NCBI RefSeq assembly: GCF_900496995.4
Contig: NC_054457.1
Coordinates: forward strand, 372,001-436,000
Length of the DNA stretch: 64,000 nucleotides
Direction of reading: 5' to 3'
DNA from: Aquila chrysaetos chrysaetos
Lineage: Eukaryota; Chordata; Aves; Accipitriformes; Accipitridae
Each line of letters opens with the position of its first letter. Position 1 is the first letter of the stretch. Below the pieces are notes generated by a model. It saw only the letters and a list, made by a program, of their open reading frames with translations. It ran no database searches and was not told where the DNA came from. This document shows, piece after piece, positions 1 to 10,704 of this stretch. Made by a program: the position numbers and the translations under genes.

Positions 1-115
1 AGAAATAAGATCAGCCCTTCTACTCTGTTTGGAAACCAGAGCAGCATTTTTCCTGGTAGAATCCCCTTTTGTGGTGGTTTTTCCTCGCAGCTCACGTACC
101 CGTGCATTTAGGACT
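1..115 (-). pseudogene. gag-like ORF, continuation beyond the solo LTR-B
   Basis: This minus-strand stretch is open and resumes the gag-like reading frame of 572-1944 once the LTR at 116-565 and one copy of its AGGACT target duplication are removed. The encoded segment is basic (many Lys and Arg). It runs off the window edge, so the C-terminus of the protein, including any zinc knuckle, cannot be judged. Confidence 0.75.
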
Positions 116-565
116 TGTGGACACATATTTAGCTAACATCGGTCGCAAGAGCATTCCAGAGGCCTTTAGAAGACCTTGAACAGAATAAACAAGAAGACTA
201 AAAAAAGAAAGATGCCAATTAGAAGAACACAGGTGCGCATTCCACAATAAAGGGAACTTGGCACAAAGAACCTCAATTCGGCAGTTTATCTTGACCAATT
301 AGACTGAGACAAGTTTCGCGTGTTTTAATTGGTATAACCACTTATGTCCTATGTTTATGCGCGTGTAGAGAGTTGGTATAACCAATTATATCTTATGTTT
401 ATGCGCGTGTACAGTGTTGATATAACCAATCATATTTTATGCTTGTGCGTGTGTACAGTGACTTTGCAGAATATGTGACTATAAGTATGTGTGTGTTTTA
501 GCAATAAAGTGTCGTCTGTTGTCTGCTCTCAAGATTACAGGTGTCCGTCTACTTCAATCTCCTCA
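116..565 (+). mobile_element. Solo LTR-B with 6-bp target duplication
   Basis: A 450-bp LTR beginning TGTGGACAC and ending CTCCTCA, with a polyadenylation signal AATAAA near 504. It is flanked by perfect AGGACT copies at 110-115 and 566-571. The reverse-complement copy at 9490-9931 confirms the ends. A 6-bp duplication is typical of beta- and alpharetrovirus-like elements. No internal sequence remains, so this is a solo LTR left by LTR-LTR recombination. It sits inside the gag-like ORF of an older LTR-A provirus. Confidence 0.92.
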
Positions 566-571
566 AGGACT

Positions 572-1944
572 GAGGTAGGTTTTCCATCCCATTTCCTCAT
601 GTCTTCTCCATGATCACATAGGTAAAACCACAGGGCACCTCGTGGTGTGTACCTTCTATATTCTCTCTCTTGGGCAGAGGAGCGCTCACTCCTAATAGCT
701 GAGACATTGGTCCTTACAGGTGGGCAATAGGACATATCCTCTTTGAATTGCTGGAAATCCTCGGACAGCTTCTCCACAGCCGAAATGCAGGCTTGTAGGG
801 AGGAGGAGAGATTTTCTTTGTATTGCCAGAGTTGGCGAGCGCTTTCATCCACTGTCAGTGCCTCTTTGTCTTTCCAGGTCATTATTGCCAGTGAGTTGGC
901 ATAGGACGATGGTGCACTCCGTACAAATTTCCGCCACATGGGTCGTGTGCATTGGACTTTGTCTGGATCTTTGGGTAATTGTGGGTTGTCCGGGTCATGA
1001 TGAATCGTCTCTAGCACAGCTAATTCCCTCAGATATTGGATACCTTTTTCCATGGTGGTCCACTTGCTTGATTGACATATAACATCTTCCTTGAAGGGGT
1101 ACCTTTCCTTCACACTTGACAGGAGTTGCCTCCAGAGGCTGAGGGCTTCTGTCCCTTTTCCAATTGCCTTGTCAATGCCACCTTCCCTGGCAAGCGATCC
1201 CAGCTGCTTGGCTTCCCTACCTTCTAATTCAAGGCTATTAGCCCCATTGTCCCAGCATCGGAGGAGCCAGGTGATAATATGCTCACCTATACGGCGGCCA
1301 AAATCTTTTCGCATATCCCGCAGCTCGCTCAAGGACAGGGACCAGGTTATTACCTCTGGTTCTGCCTCTTCCTCCTGTTCCCGTGATGACCCTGGTTCAC
1401 CTTCATCCTTCGTTAAGCGAACTGATTTTTTTGTATATTTCTTTTTCTGTACGTGGGTAACTGATACTGGTGCAGGTTGATCCGCTGGTTCAGTTGCAGT
1501 ATCGCTCGCCGGGTTTTGGATAACCGCAGCATCTGTCGCCAAGGTTTGGGTAGCAGCAGTGCTCGTCGCTAGGGCTGGAGGGACCGCAGTGCCCGTTGCC
1601 AAGGTTTGGGTAGCTGCTGTGCTCCTTGCCACGGCTGGAGGGGCTGCAGCGCCTGTTGCTGAGTTTTGGGTAGCTACAGTTCTCGTTGCCGGGGCTGGAG
1701 GGGTCGAGGTGCCTGTCACCAAGGTCTGGGTGGCCGCAATGCTCGTTGCCGGGGCTGGAGGGGCCGCAGTGCCCATTGCCGAGGTTTGGGTGACCGCAAT
1801 GCTCATCATTTTGTTGTTAGGTCCAGAGACCTTCTCTTCCCCTTGAGGGTACTGAATAGTGTGGAACAGGGCTCGATAGCGTGGGCCAGGCCCCAGCACG
1901 TTGCAGTGATTTGTATCTCTCTGGAGCTGCTGGGGTGACAGCAT
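572..1944 (-). pseudogene. gag-like ORF of LTR-A element (interrupted)
   Basis: Open for about 457 codons before it runs into the inserted LTR-B. From the N-terminus: a short segment, a Thr/Ala/Pro-rich tandem repeat of 20-residue units (residues about 50-149), an acidic and basic linker (about 165-190), then a largely helical region (about 200-440) with many Trp and charged residues, presumably the structural part of a Gag-like polyprotein. No major homology region or CCHC finger is seen in the visible part. The preceding ORF (2004-2585) ends 59 bases upstream in another frame. The similar sequence style across that gap suggests that one longer polyprotein was broken by a stop and a frameshift. 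Assignment as Gag rests mainly on position after the LTR and primer site. Confidence 0.65.
1498..1797 (-). repeat. 60-bp coding minisatellite in gag-like ORF
   Basis: Four full units of exactly 20 codons and two half units in a row. Each unit has the pattern AxTQxxxTGxxxPPAxAxxx. Because the period is a multiple of three, copy-number changes keep the reading frame. The product is a Thr/Ala/Pro-rich, probably unstructured spacer. Confidence 0.9.
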
Positions 1945-2003
1945 ACCTTTTGCAAATATTTTACTAGTTCTTCTGGATTCTGCACTTGTTCAGGGGTGAA
2001 TTT

Positions 2004-2585
2004 TCAAAACATTGGAGGTTCCCACTTTTCTAGGTACTTGCCCATACTACCCCACACAGCCTGCCACTCATCATTATCCAGCCTCGGGGCAGACCTCTGG
2101 GTGATCTTCTTAAATAGTTGTTTAACCTTAAACAAGAGCTGAACCACATTCAGGAGCATGCTAATTCCCAGCAGTAGGGCTAGGACCGTGCTGGTCTCAA
2201 CATCCCAAGAGTATTCAAATTTTTCAAAATTCCCTAACACCATTGTAACTGGACTGAAGGAGAAAGGAGAGGGGAAGAAAGGTACCCCACTCATAGACTG
2301 GTTTTCCAAGGAGGAAAGGTAAATGGTATAATTATTAATAGTTTCCCACAGATGGCTCCCGCAGTATAAAGGTGACAATGCTGAGTGTAAATACCGGATT
2401 AATCCCACAACCGATGACTTTATCATACCATAAACCAGTGTTACACAGTACATCAAAGCGAAAACCTTAATCCACCTCCCATGGATGATAAGCAGCAGAA
2501 GAGGGACTACATACAGCAAGCGAGGTGATACATAACAGAACTTTAAAAACCAGAGCAACAACTCTAAGAACACATAAATCAACAT
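2004..2585 (-). CDS. Leader ORF with several predicted membrane segments
   Basis: This 193-residue ORF starts 96 bases after the primer binding site, where gag or a leader peptide is expected. Leu/Val/Ile-rich segments at about residues 2-16, 20-35, 41-56 and 131-151 look like transmembrane helices. The C-terminal 40 residues are charged and Trp-rich, like the gag-like ORF that follows. I do not recognise the family. It may be the N-terminal part of a membrane-anchored Gag (replacing myristoylated matrix) or a separate leader protein. The related provirus at 46419-48781 has a decayed hydrophobic Leu-rich stretch at the same place (about 48050-48230), which argues against chance. It ends at a stop just before the gag-like frame. 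Confidence 0.6.
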   Translation of the reverse strand: MLIYVFLELLLWFLKFCYVSPRLLYVVPLLLLIIHGRWIKVFALMYCVTLVYGMIKSSVVGLIRYLHSALSPLYCGSHLWETINNYTIYLSSLENQSMSGVPFFPSPFSFSPVTMVLGNFEKFEYSWDVETSTVLALLLGISMLLNVVQLLFKVKQLFKKITQRSAPRLDNDEWQAVWGSMGKYLEKWEPPMF

Positions 2586-2680
2586 AATGACCAGCGACTA
2601 TTAGACCAATATAATGAATGCTTAAAACAAATTTGTTTTAACGAGCTCTGGTCAGGTTTGTCGTTATCTCAACCCTTCGG

Positions 2681-2698
2681 GCCCCACGTTGGGCGCCA
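2681..2698 (-). promoter_or_regulatory. Primer binding site, tRNA-Lys1,2 type
   Basis: The minus strand reads TGGCGCCCAACGTGGGGC, the tRNA-Lys(1,2) 3'-end complement used by Mason-Pfizer-type and foamy retroviruses. It lies 8 bases inside the 5' LTR end, so it fixes the orientation and the LTR boundary. Confidence 0.93.
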
Positions 2699-2706
2699 AA
2701 ATGGAC

Positions 2707-3287
2707 TGTCATGGTTTAACCCCAGCCAGCGAGTAAGCGCCACGGAGCCGCTCACTCACTCCCCCCCCACCCAGTGGGATGGGGGAGAAAATCGGGAAAA
2801 AAGAAGCAAAACCCACGGGTTGAGATAAGAACAGTTTAATAGAACAGAAAAGAAGAAACTAATAATGATAATGATAACACTAATAAAATGACAACAGCAA
2901 TAATGAAAGGATTGGAATGTACAAATGATGCGCAGTGCAATTGCTCACCACCCACCGACCGGCACCCCGCTAGTCCCTGAGCGGCGATTCTCCGCCCCCA
3001 CTTCCCAGTTCCTATACTAGATGGGACATCACATGGTATGGAATACCCTGTTGGCCAGTTTAGGTCAGCTGCCCTGGCTATGTCCTGTGCCAACTTCTTG
3101 TGCCCCTCCAGCTTTCTCGCTGGCTGGGCATGAGAAGCTGAAAAATCCTTGACATTAGTCTAAACACTACTTAGCAACAACTGAAAACATCAGTGTTATC
3201 AACATTCTTCACATACTGAACTCAAAACATAGCACCGTACCAGCTACTAGGAAGACAGTTAACTCTATCCCAGCTGAAACTAGGACA
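2707..3287 (-). mobile_element. 5' LTR (LTR-A)
   Basis: 581 bp, minus strand, beginning TGTCCTAGTTTCAGC at 3287 and ending AACCATGACA at 2707. An ATTAAA-type polyadenylation signal precedes a C-rich U5. It is followed directly by the primer binding site, so it is the 5' LTR of the element extending to position 1. The solo copy at 34207-34783 is very similar. Confidence 0.92.
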
Positions 3288-3680
3288 TCATTATTCATAA
3301 TGAGTAATCAGATCCAGCATACTTTTTCATCTGTTTGTCTGTTTATTTACTCCTTCTACATTCAGGTCATGAACACCATTCAATGAGACCTGCAGCTCAA
3401 CAGAATGAGAAATGGTAAATTTGAAAGGACAGCTTTGGGAAACCAAGCAAATGCCTAACTGTGCTCATGTCTGGGAATGCTACAAGGTATATGGATTCTT
3501 AATTAGTGACTTTGAGAGGCATTAACTGTTCTGTTCTTTTTTATCCGCACATAGAAGCCTACATTTCTAAAGCCTTAGAGTAGTTCCAGGGTTATAATTT
3601 GTTTGACTGAGTAATTGATTGATTGCTATAGTACATCTTCCAAAAGCTGTTTTCCTTTTTTACTAATGTCTGATGGTAGC
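3288..3680. other. Single-copy flanking DNA
   Basis: AT-rich sequence with no ORF, RNA gene or repeat that I recognise. It separates the LTR-A provirus from the solo LTR-C. Confidence 0.5.
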
Positions 3681-4200
3681 TGTGGCAGTACATCCCGCCC
3701 CCCCCATCCTGCCAGCAGGAAACGAAACTTCTCCAGGAAGGGAGAAGGAAGGGGAAGGAAACCCTGGAGGCCGCAGGTTGAAATTTGAACTGGCCAATCG
3801 AGATGCGCCAGGTACACCGAGGTGACCCTCCTAGCCAATAGGATTAAATGACCACGGGTCAGATTCGACAGGGGTATAAATGGGGTCCTGCCGGAGGACA
3901 CGTGGGCAGTCCTCCTTGGAGCAGCGGGTCTGCAGTCGGGGACTCCCCCTTGGTTCGGGGCACCGCCCAAGGTAACTCCTCGAGGGAGAGAGCCCTCAGC
4001 TTTTAGGTGATAGATACGCGCGTTTTGAGCCATCACTTTAAATCTTGGGGATTCTTAAGTTGGCCGTGTAGTATTAATTCTCTTTACATCATTTTGCCTG
4101 TGGTTTTATAAAATGTTACCGGACTTCTAACTAACTTTTGTTGAAGAATAAATCTGAGTTTTAACACCTGTTGGATTTGGTTAGTCGTGCATCCGTAACA
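3681..4200 (+). mobile_element. Solo LTR-C with 5-bp target duplication
   Basis: 520 bp, beginning TGTGGCAGTACATCC and ending GCATCCGTAACA, flanked by perfect GTAGC copies at 3676-3680 and 4201-4205. TATAAA at 3875-3880 and AATAAA at 4147-4152 define U3, R and U5. It is the only copy of this family in the window, and no internal sequence remains. Confidence 0.92.
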
Positions 4201-5078
4201 GTAGCTTACCATAATGGAGCAGTGCTTACGCAGTTAATTTTACATTTAAGAAAGCCTTCTGTACTCCCAGATCATCTCCACAATATTCTGATACAGCTTC
4301 TCCCAGTAGACAGTACTAATGTGATGGTTATACTTGTCAGGCTTATTATGATTATCCTATTTTATTTAATTTTTTTTCTTGAGGTTACATAAATGTTAAC
4401 ATTCATATGAAGTGAAAACTATTTTTATGCTTTTATCTGATCTCATGTATCTTCCCATTACACAATGGTTATTATTAAGATCTCTTCAGATTTGGTCATG
4501 GATATTTCAGTTATGTCGTGCTGCAGATTTAGCACTTTTACACCGTGTCATGCTCCTCCCTGTCTGCAGAAATTGATAGCACTGTGAAGTCTCCTTTGGA
4601 TTTCAGAATGTTCACACAAATACACATCCTCTGAGTGTTTGTGTAATTTGCTTTGTGTTATCTCCTTTCCCAAAATAACTGATATATAAGCACCTGAAAA
4701 TGTGGAACTGAGAAGAATAATGCTTAGAATTTTTAACTCTTATTTTGTGAGATAGCCTGTGTAATTATTTATTTGTTTACCAATTCATTTCACATAATCT
4801 TGCATACCAGCCAATTTAGGCTTTTGGGAAAAGTTTTGTGGTTAGGATTTCTGGGTACTTTGGAGATATTTTTGGAGAAAGGAAGCTTTTCTCAGGGAGG
4901 TATGTGAAATTTCAAAACGAACTTTTCCAGAGAATGTGTTGACCCACATTTTGAAAAAGGAGAAAAGTGAATGAAGAAGCGAAGTGATGGTGTCCACAAG
5001 AAATGATTCAGTGGGACAAATACAGGCCTGGTCGAGAGGAAGTTTTGAGTTAGCCTTGTATACCTACAACTGATGGGT
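4201..5078. other. Single-copy DNA, no gene seen
   Basis: AT-rich sequence between two solo LTRs. Short ORFs here lack codon bias or any family likeness. Confidence 0.5.
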
Positions 5079-5234
5079 TGTCGTGGTTTAGGCCCAGCCA
5101 GCAACTAAGCACCACGCGGCCGCTTGCTCACTCCTCCCGCCCCGGTGGGATGGGGAGGAGAATCGGAAGAAAAAGGTAGAAAACTCATGGGTTGAGATAA
5201 GGACAGTTTAATAGGACAACACAAGGAGAGAAGA

Positions 5235-5267
<33 letters not shown>

Positions 5268-5506
5268 GAATATACGAAGCGAGTGATGTACAATGCATTT
5301 GCTCACCACCTGGATGGAACCTGATGCCCAGCCCGTTCCTGAGCCGCAACCCCTCCTCACCCCTGGCCAGCCCCCCCAGTTTATATACTGAGCATGACAT
5401 CATATGGTATTGAATATCCCCTTGGCTAGTTCAGGTCAGCTATCCTGGCTGTGTCCCCTCCCAGCTTCTTGTGAAAATTAACTCTATCCCAGCTGAACCC
5501 AGGACA
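5079..5506 (-). mobile_element. Solo LTR-A, internally deleted
   Basis: 428 bp with both LTR-A termini (TGTCCTGGGTTCAGC at 5506, ending ACCACGACA at 5079) and perfect 5-bp target duplications TGGGT at 5074-5078 and 5507-5511. About 150 bp of U3 near the 5' end is missing compared with 2707-3287, so the deletion arose within an otherwise complete LTR. The R region carries an expanded ATA repeat. Confidence 0.9.
5236..5272. repeat. (AAT)n microsatellite inside LTR-A
   Basis: About 12 uninterrupted AAT/ATT triplets in the R region of the solo LTR. Other LTR-A copies have an imperfect ATT/ATC-rich tract at the same place, so this is a local expansion. Confidence 0.9.
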
Positions 5507-8500
5507 TGGGTCTTATTTGTGGTTTGCACTTATATAATAGTATTCAAATATTATTTATGAAGTAGCTAAATATGATTCATCAGTACTGTTGTTGGGCTTT
5601 AAGAAACTAAGGAATTGAAATGTAGAGAATTTCAATCTTACAGTTTTCAAATCAACTGTTAATTTTGAATGTGCCCATTTGGACATGCTGATTAGAAGAT
5701 AAACAGGAAGGAATTTGATAGAAAGGTCCTCCATTGAGGATAGGACTTCATGTTGTTTTTCTTCAAATGTGCTCTCGGGTCCTTCTGAAAGCAGTAGAAG
5801 CTGCAAGTGTTTGCTACATGTGGAGCCGAACAGGACATGTGAACTTGCTTGTCAGCTAGTATTATTGGATACTTGGAAATTTTTACTAATCATAAGACAT
5901 TCCCTTCCTTCCCTCATGTAGAACAGGCACTCTTTAGCTTAACAAATAGCTGGTCTTAAAGTATTGTGTGAAGGACCTGTAAGTTCCAGAGCTTGGCCAG
6001 TAAGATTCTTAGGGATCCTATTGCTTTTCATCAGGAGTAAGGTTAGCTAGCCCAGTGACATTCAGCCTAATCTTTTTCTTAGTTCCTGTTAGCTGCTCTG
6101 ATTCTGAGCCAGATCTCTGCTGATATATATACCTGTAGTGGAGCAACTGGCTGTGACAAGACTCAGAACTGGGTTTCTTTTTTCTTCTAAACTGATGTCG
6201 TTGCTGGGAACTTTTTAATTGTTTTGGTCCAATTCCTCAACAAAAGAATGATGGAAAAAGGTGCTGTGGTCTTCACTGGTTTTTTTTCAATAGAGCATTT
6301 TTACTCAACAGAGCATTTTATGGTTTTCTTACAACAGTAAATGAAAAAATAATTTCAGCTATTTGGGCTTCCAAAAGAAATGCAGTTTTCTTATGTAAAG
6401 ACATATTTTGCTAGAGATGCTTTTGGTAGAAAACATGCCTGTTTTGTAGCAGGAACAACTGCAATTTGAAAGTTAGGAAGGAGTGAAAAGTGTGCTGTTA
6501 AATCCATCCAATTTGAAAGGCAGTGATATAAGCTCTATAGAAAGGTAAATTTTAAAATACAGTGTGTACTGCAAAGTCATGAGTAGATGCAATCTTCTAA
6601 TCATTGCTACAAGTAGTGCACATATGTGATACAAAATAGGAGAAGACAGATAAAGGTGTGATGAGGCCTTTCTGCTTGTTTCTTTCCTTCTCCCATTAAC
6701 CTCTCTGGCTCCTCCCTTGAACACAATTCTCTAGTGTGACTGTCTGCAAGTAGTTTTTTTGCTGCCAGTGCTTTTGTGACAGTCGTTACATTCACTGATA
6801 CTGGGTTCATTCTAAAGTGAACTCTCTTACCACTGCATTTGAATGTTTAATGAATATTATCATCACATTCATGCATGTGTGTCCTCCTTCCCTGGAGGCT
6901 GCAGGGAAAATTTTGATCTTGAAGTACGTTGGAGTTTAGAATCCTCAGTACCCCTCATAAGCTACGCAGGTTCTCACTGGATCCGACTCATTAATCATGT
7001 CTTCAACAACTGCTCAAATAATGTTGGCCAGCAAATGAACAAAGTCAGTTGCTACCTCCACCTACCAATATAAGAATCTCCTAGCAAAAGTATGGTAAAT
7101 TAAGGCTATGTCTATACTAGTAAATTAAAACCTCTCCCAGGCACTGGGACTAACTGGCAGATAATGCCCTGCATCTATGTTAGTAAACTCTCTTAGCCTC
7201 CAAAAATGGGGTGGTTGTGTGCAAACTGCCTTTTAGGAATAGTTCCGGGAACACTGTGCCTCCCAAATCATGCTCATTAATTCTTTGGGAGAGGTACGTG
7301 ACAAAATTGTTTTAGGTAATATTTTAAGAATTTGCTTGTACAGACAAGTATGTTCTAGTGTTCAGAGATGTTCCTGAATGTTATTTAATTCAGTAATATA
7401 GACATAATCTTCAACATAGTCTGAAAATTACAACATTTGGAAGAAATAAAAGGGTAACAATCAGCTCCCCTTAGGGAACTAGGGGGGGTGACAGTGTACC
7501 AGAAATCAGCAGAAAAATATTTCAGTAGGCACATTTTGAATTCTGTATATGTTCTTTAACATTAGATAGATATCCGAGATGAGGGCTGATTCAGGAAAAC
7601 CTGAATAAATATCACAAATGGTGGGGCTTGTTGCAGGTCTTACAAAGTGCAGTTTTATAGCCAGTATATGTATATAATGTGAGCATGAACAATAGCGATA
7701 GTCCTCCCTGGCCCTAAAGCTTAAACACAGATTACAAATTATGTATTCTTTACTAAGGGAAACTCATAGAAGGCAAAGGATGCATGAAACTCTTGAGCTG
7801 AAACCATGTAACTTGTAAATGTTCTTAAGGTATGACTTGCAGACATTACATAGCACTCCCTTCCCGTGGCTCCTGGGACAGTTATGAAGGGACCTGATTA
7901 TTCTTCAGTAGTCAGTTTTGCATGTCCACACCACCTTAGATACTAATAAGCTCCAGCTTCAGTAAAGGTGAACTGTGGGCTATGTCCACAATGACCTGAG
8001 GCAGAGAGAAATAGACTCAAATTCCTGGTTTCTATATTGCTGTATTGGGCTATAAAAGCAGAAGACCATTCGTACAAGCTGCATATTTGTCTCTCTCTCA
8101 CAAACTGATGAATGAAACCACCTTGCAAACATGAGAAGTTGAAAGGACTAGGAGATAGTAAACACTATCCAGCAAAGCACAGCTAAAGGAATACCTTCTG
8201 ACTGAGCAGTTAGTGTTGGTATAATATATGAGACAAGAAATTGGAGTCAACTAAAATATAATCTAAAATTTTGGAAGTCTATAGGTGGAAGTTGGAAATT
8301 GAGTTAGAAGTTTTTCAAAGCCATGATACCATCAGGCTCAGTAAGATACTAGTCTATTCCTTAACTTGATGAAAGTCTTCTAATCTGATTCTTTAAGTGT
8401 CTGAAGCTTTATTCACTCAGTGAATTTGAGAGGAGGCTTAAGAGCAGATATAAATATGCCAAGCACTGTGATGCATTCAGTCTCCATCAACTCTCCTGGC

Positions 8501-8791
8501 TGTTATCAAAGGACAACATAATATTGTCCTGGACATAGGCCTGGACATAGCCTCCTGGAAGTGTAACCCTGGCTGTTTTAAGTGTGTTTTAGCATATAGT
8601 GAAATTAGGAGATAGAACAGTTGCACAGTTTCCTGTTATAGCGCCTTTGTTTAATAATTGCCATTACAGTGGAGTAAGAAAGTCTGTTGTATTCTGGGAC
8701 TGGCAATTATTCATCACCTCAGAAGAAAGTTTTACCCTTGGTTGATAGCATATTTAGGACAGTCCATTACTACATCTTAATCAAAACCAAG
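5507..8791. other. Single-copy DNA, no gene seen
   Basis: About 3.3 kb of AT-rich sequence. The short ORFs show no family likeness or splice-site-bounded coding pattern, and I recognise no repeat. It is probably intronic or intergenic. Confidence 0.5.
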
Positions 8792-9340
8792 TGTCGTGGT
8801 TTTACCCCAGCCAGCAACTAAGCACCACGCAGCCGCTCACTCACTCACCACCACCCAGTGGGATGGAGAAGAGAATTGGAAGGAAAAAGGTAAAACTTGT
8901 GGGTTGAGATAAGAACAGTTTAATAGGACAGAAAGGAAGAAACTAATAAGGATAATAATAACAATAATAAAATTACAATAATAATAAAAGGATTGGAATA
9001 TACAAACCAAGTGATGCACAATGCAATTGCTCACCACTTGCCGACCAACGCCCAGTTAGTTCCAGAGCAGCGATCCCCCCCAGGCCAACTCCCCCCACTT
9101 TATATACTAGGCATGACGTCACATGGTATGGAACACCCCCTTGGCCAGTTTCGGTCAGCAGTCCTGGCTGTGTCCCCTCCCAACTTCTTGTGCCCTTCCA
9201 GCCTTCTTGCTGGCTGGGCATGAGAAGCTGAAAAATCCTTGACTTAGTCTAAACACTACTTAGGAACAACTGAAAACATCAGTGTGTTATCAACATTCTT
9301 CTCATACTGAATCCAAAACATAACACTATACCAGCTACTA
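8792..9340 (-). mobile_element. LTR-A, 5'-truncated
   Basis: The minus-strand LTR-A runs from its normal 3' end (ACCACGACA at 8792) up to CTAGTAGCTGG near 9340. The first 40-50 bp of U3 is missing. At the break it abuts the end of a gammaretroviral LTR fragment, so the upper boundary is a rearrangement junction, not an integration end. Confidence 0.87.
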
Positions 9341-9341
9341 G

Positions 9342-9489
9342 TGTTACCGGAATCCGGAATAAAACTCCTTAACACCAATGTGACGTTAAGAAGCAGGCAC
9401 TTCGTTTATCGCAGCGCTGGATGCATGGGGGATAGTTCCACCTAGCGTGCATGCCACAGCTTCAGCACAAACAGGTTATATGGAGTAAT
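9342..9489 (-). mobile_element. Gammaretroviral LTR fragment (R-U5), LTR-E-related
   Basis: On the minus strand this shows the CCAGCGCTG followed by an ATAAA-type signal seen in LTR-E and LTR-G, then U5 ending CCGGTAACA at 9342. The U3 part is missing: at 9490 it meets the end of an LTR-B. It is too short to place in a subfamily. Confidence 0.6.
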
Positions 9490-9931
9490 TGCAGGAGGTA
9501 GAAATAAACAGACGCCTGTAAAGTTGAAAGCAGACAACGTTTATTGCTAAAACACACACATATTTATAATCATATATTCTGCAAAGTCACTGTACATGCG
9601 CACAAGCATAAAATATGATTGGTTATATCAACACTGTACACACGTATAAACATAAGATATAATTGGTTATACCAACTCTCTACACGCGCATAAACATAGG
9701 ACATAAGTGGTTATACCAACTAAAACATGCGAAACTTGTCTTAGTCTAATTGGTCAAGATAAACTGCCGAATTGAGGTTCTTTGTGCCAAGTTCCCTTTA
9801 TTGTGGAATGCGCACCTGTGTTCTTCTAATTGGCATCTTTCTTTTTTTGTCGTCCTGTTTATTCTGTTCAAGGTCTTCTAAAGGTGTCTGGAATGCTCTT
9901 GCGACCGATGTTAGCTAAATATGTGTCCACA
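9490..9931 (-). mobile_element. 3' LTR (LTR-B)
   Basis: 442 bp, beginning TGTGGACACAT at 9931 and ending CTCCTGCA at 9490, matching the solo copy at 116-565. A purine-rich tract (A6G5) lies directly upstream at about 9934-9946, and env-like sequence precedes it, so this is the 3' LTR of a minus-strand provirus. Confidence 0.88.
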
Positions 9932-10208
9932 ATTCCCCCTTTTTTGTTTTTCGTCAATTAACACCTGCTGTATTGCCTTTTGCAAAGATCTATGAACACA
10001 ATTAATTAAACATGGTAAAAGCAACATTATACCTAATAAAATACATAAGAATAAAAGAAACCCCCGATTTTTAACAAAGATACAAACCAACTCCTAAGTC
10101 CCCATCCCGCAGCTAAATGCTCTAAGCCAAAATGACAGCTTTCTTAATTGCGTTACAGCTCTTGTAGCTCCTTCTTGCCTCTGCAGTTCTGTTATCTTGT
10201 TTATTAAT
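9932..10208 (-). pseudogene. env transmembrane-subunit tail and polypurine tract
   Basis: The minus strand encodes the end of a retroviral transmembrane subunit: a charged helix, then a strongly hydrophobic Leu/Ile-rich anchor, then a short basic cytoplasmic tail ending at the polypurine tract. At least one stop interrupts the helix region. The anchor-plus-tail style resembles the betaretrovirus-like env at 17222-17548. The rest of this provirus is cut off where the next LTR begins at 10209. Confidence 0.65.
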
Positions 10209-10551
10209 TGTGGAGGACCTCGGCTGGACCTCGGGGCCTGGGGAGGATATTGACCTTAACAAGATTGCAGTGTTCCTGTGAGAGAACAAGAAAGGAGGAG
10301 AAGCATGCCTGGGAAACTAAGTTTAAGGAATGTGTTGACCGTTTGCAGTTGTGATAAGGAACCTGAAAAAGTCACCCAATGAGGGGTGAGAAAAACAACT
10401 TCTGACAACTTTCTGACCAATAAGGGACAGGCATATGTACAAGGTAACAAGTATAATAGGTATAAATTTGCTGGCTTGTAGTAATAAAAAAACCTTCTTT
10501 GCTTGTACTATAAGAATGCGTACTTGTCGTTTGTCCGTCTCGACCACGACA
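10209..10551 (+). mobile_element. 5' LTR (LTR-H)
   Basis: A 343-bp LTR starting TGTGGAGGACC and ending CGACCACGACA, two bases before the primer site. TATAAAT at 10461-10467 and AATAAA at 10483-10488 lie close together, giving a short R. Its short length is like alpha- and betaretroviral LTRs. The 5' boundary is inferred from the TG and the change from env-like sequence. Confidence 0.8.
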
Positions 10552-10553
10552 AT

Positions 10554-10571
10554 TGGCGACCCCGACGTGAT
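10554..10571 (+). promoter_or_regulatory. Primer binding site, tRNA-Trp type
   Basis: TGGCGACCCCGACGTGAT differs at one base from the tRNA-Trp primer site of avian leukosis and sarcoma viruses. It follows the LTR end by two bases. Confidence 0.88.
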
Positions 10572-10704
10572 GCTGTAAATTATGCTTGTGACTGCGAGGA
10601 GAGCAGTGGAGACGGAGCCCGGCATAGCTTGAGAGCGGCGGGAAGAGCTGCTAGTCCGGACTGATACTTGACACCTGCAGATAAACAGGTGAGCTGCCGG
10701 GAAC

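Larger units (their letters stand above)
1..3287 (-). mobile_element. LTR-A endogenous retrovirus, 5' part
   Basis: A minus-strand provirus read from 3287 downwards: 5' LTR (2707-3287), tRNA-Lys1,2 primer binding site (2681-2698), a leader ORF with several hydrophobic segments (2004-2585), then a gag-like ORF (1944 down to 1). The gag-like ORF is cut by a solo LTR-B at 116-565 and continues from 115 to 1, so the rest of the element (pro, pol, 3' LTR) lies outside the window. Solo LTRs of the same family occur at 5079-5506, 8792-9340 and 34207-34783. The primer site is that used by several beta- and spumaretroviruses; the Gag does not resemble a standard betaretroviral Gag, so I leave the class open. 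Confidence 0.85.

Noticed and set aside
3626..4036. A 136-residue minus-strand ORF
   Set aside because: Lies antisense within solo LTR-C, whose ends are fixed by target duplications.
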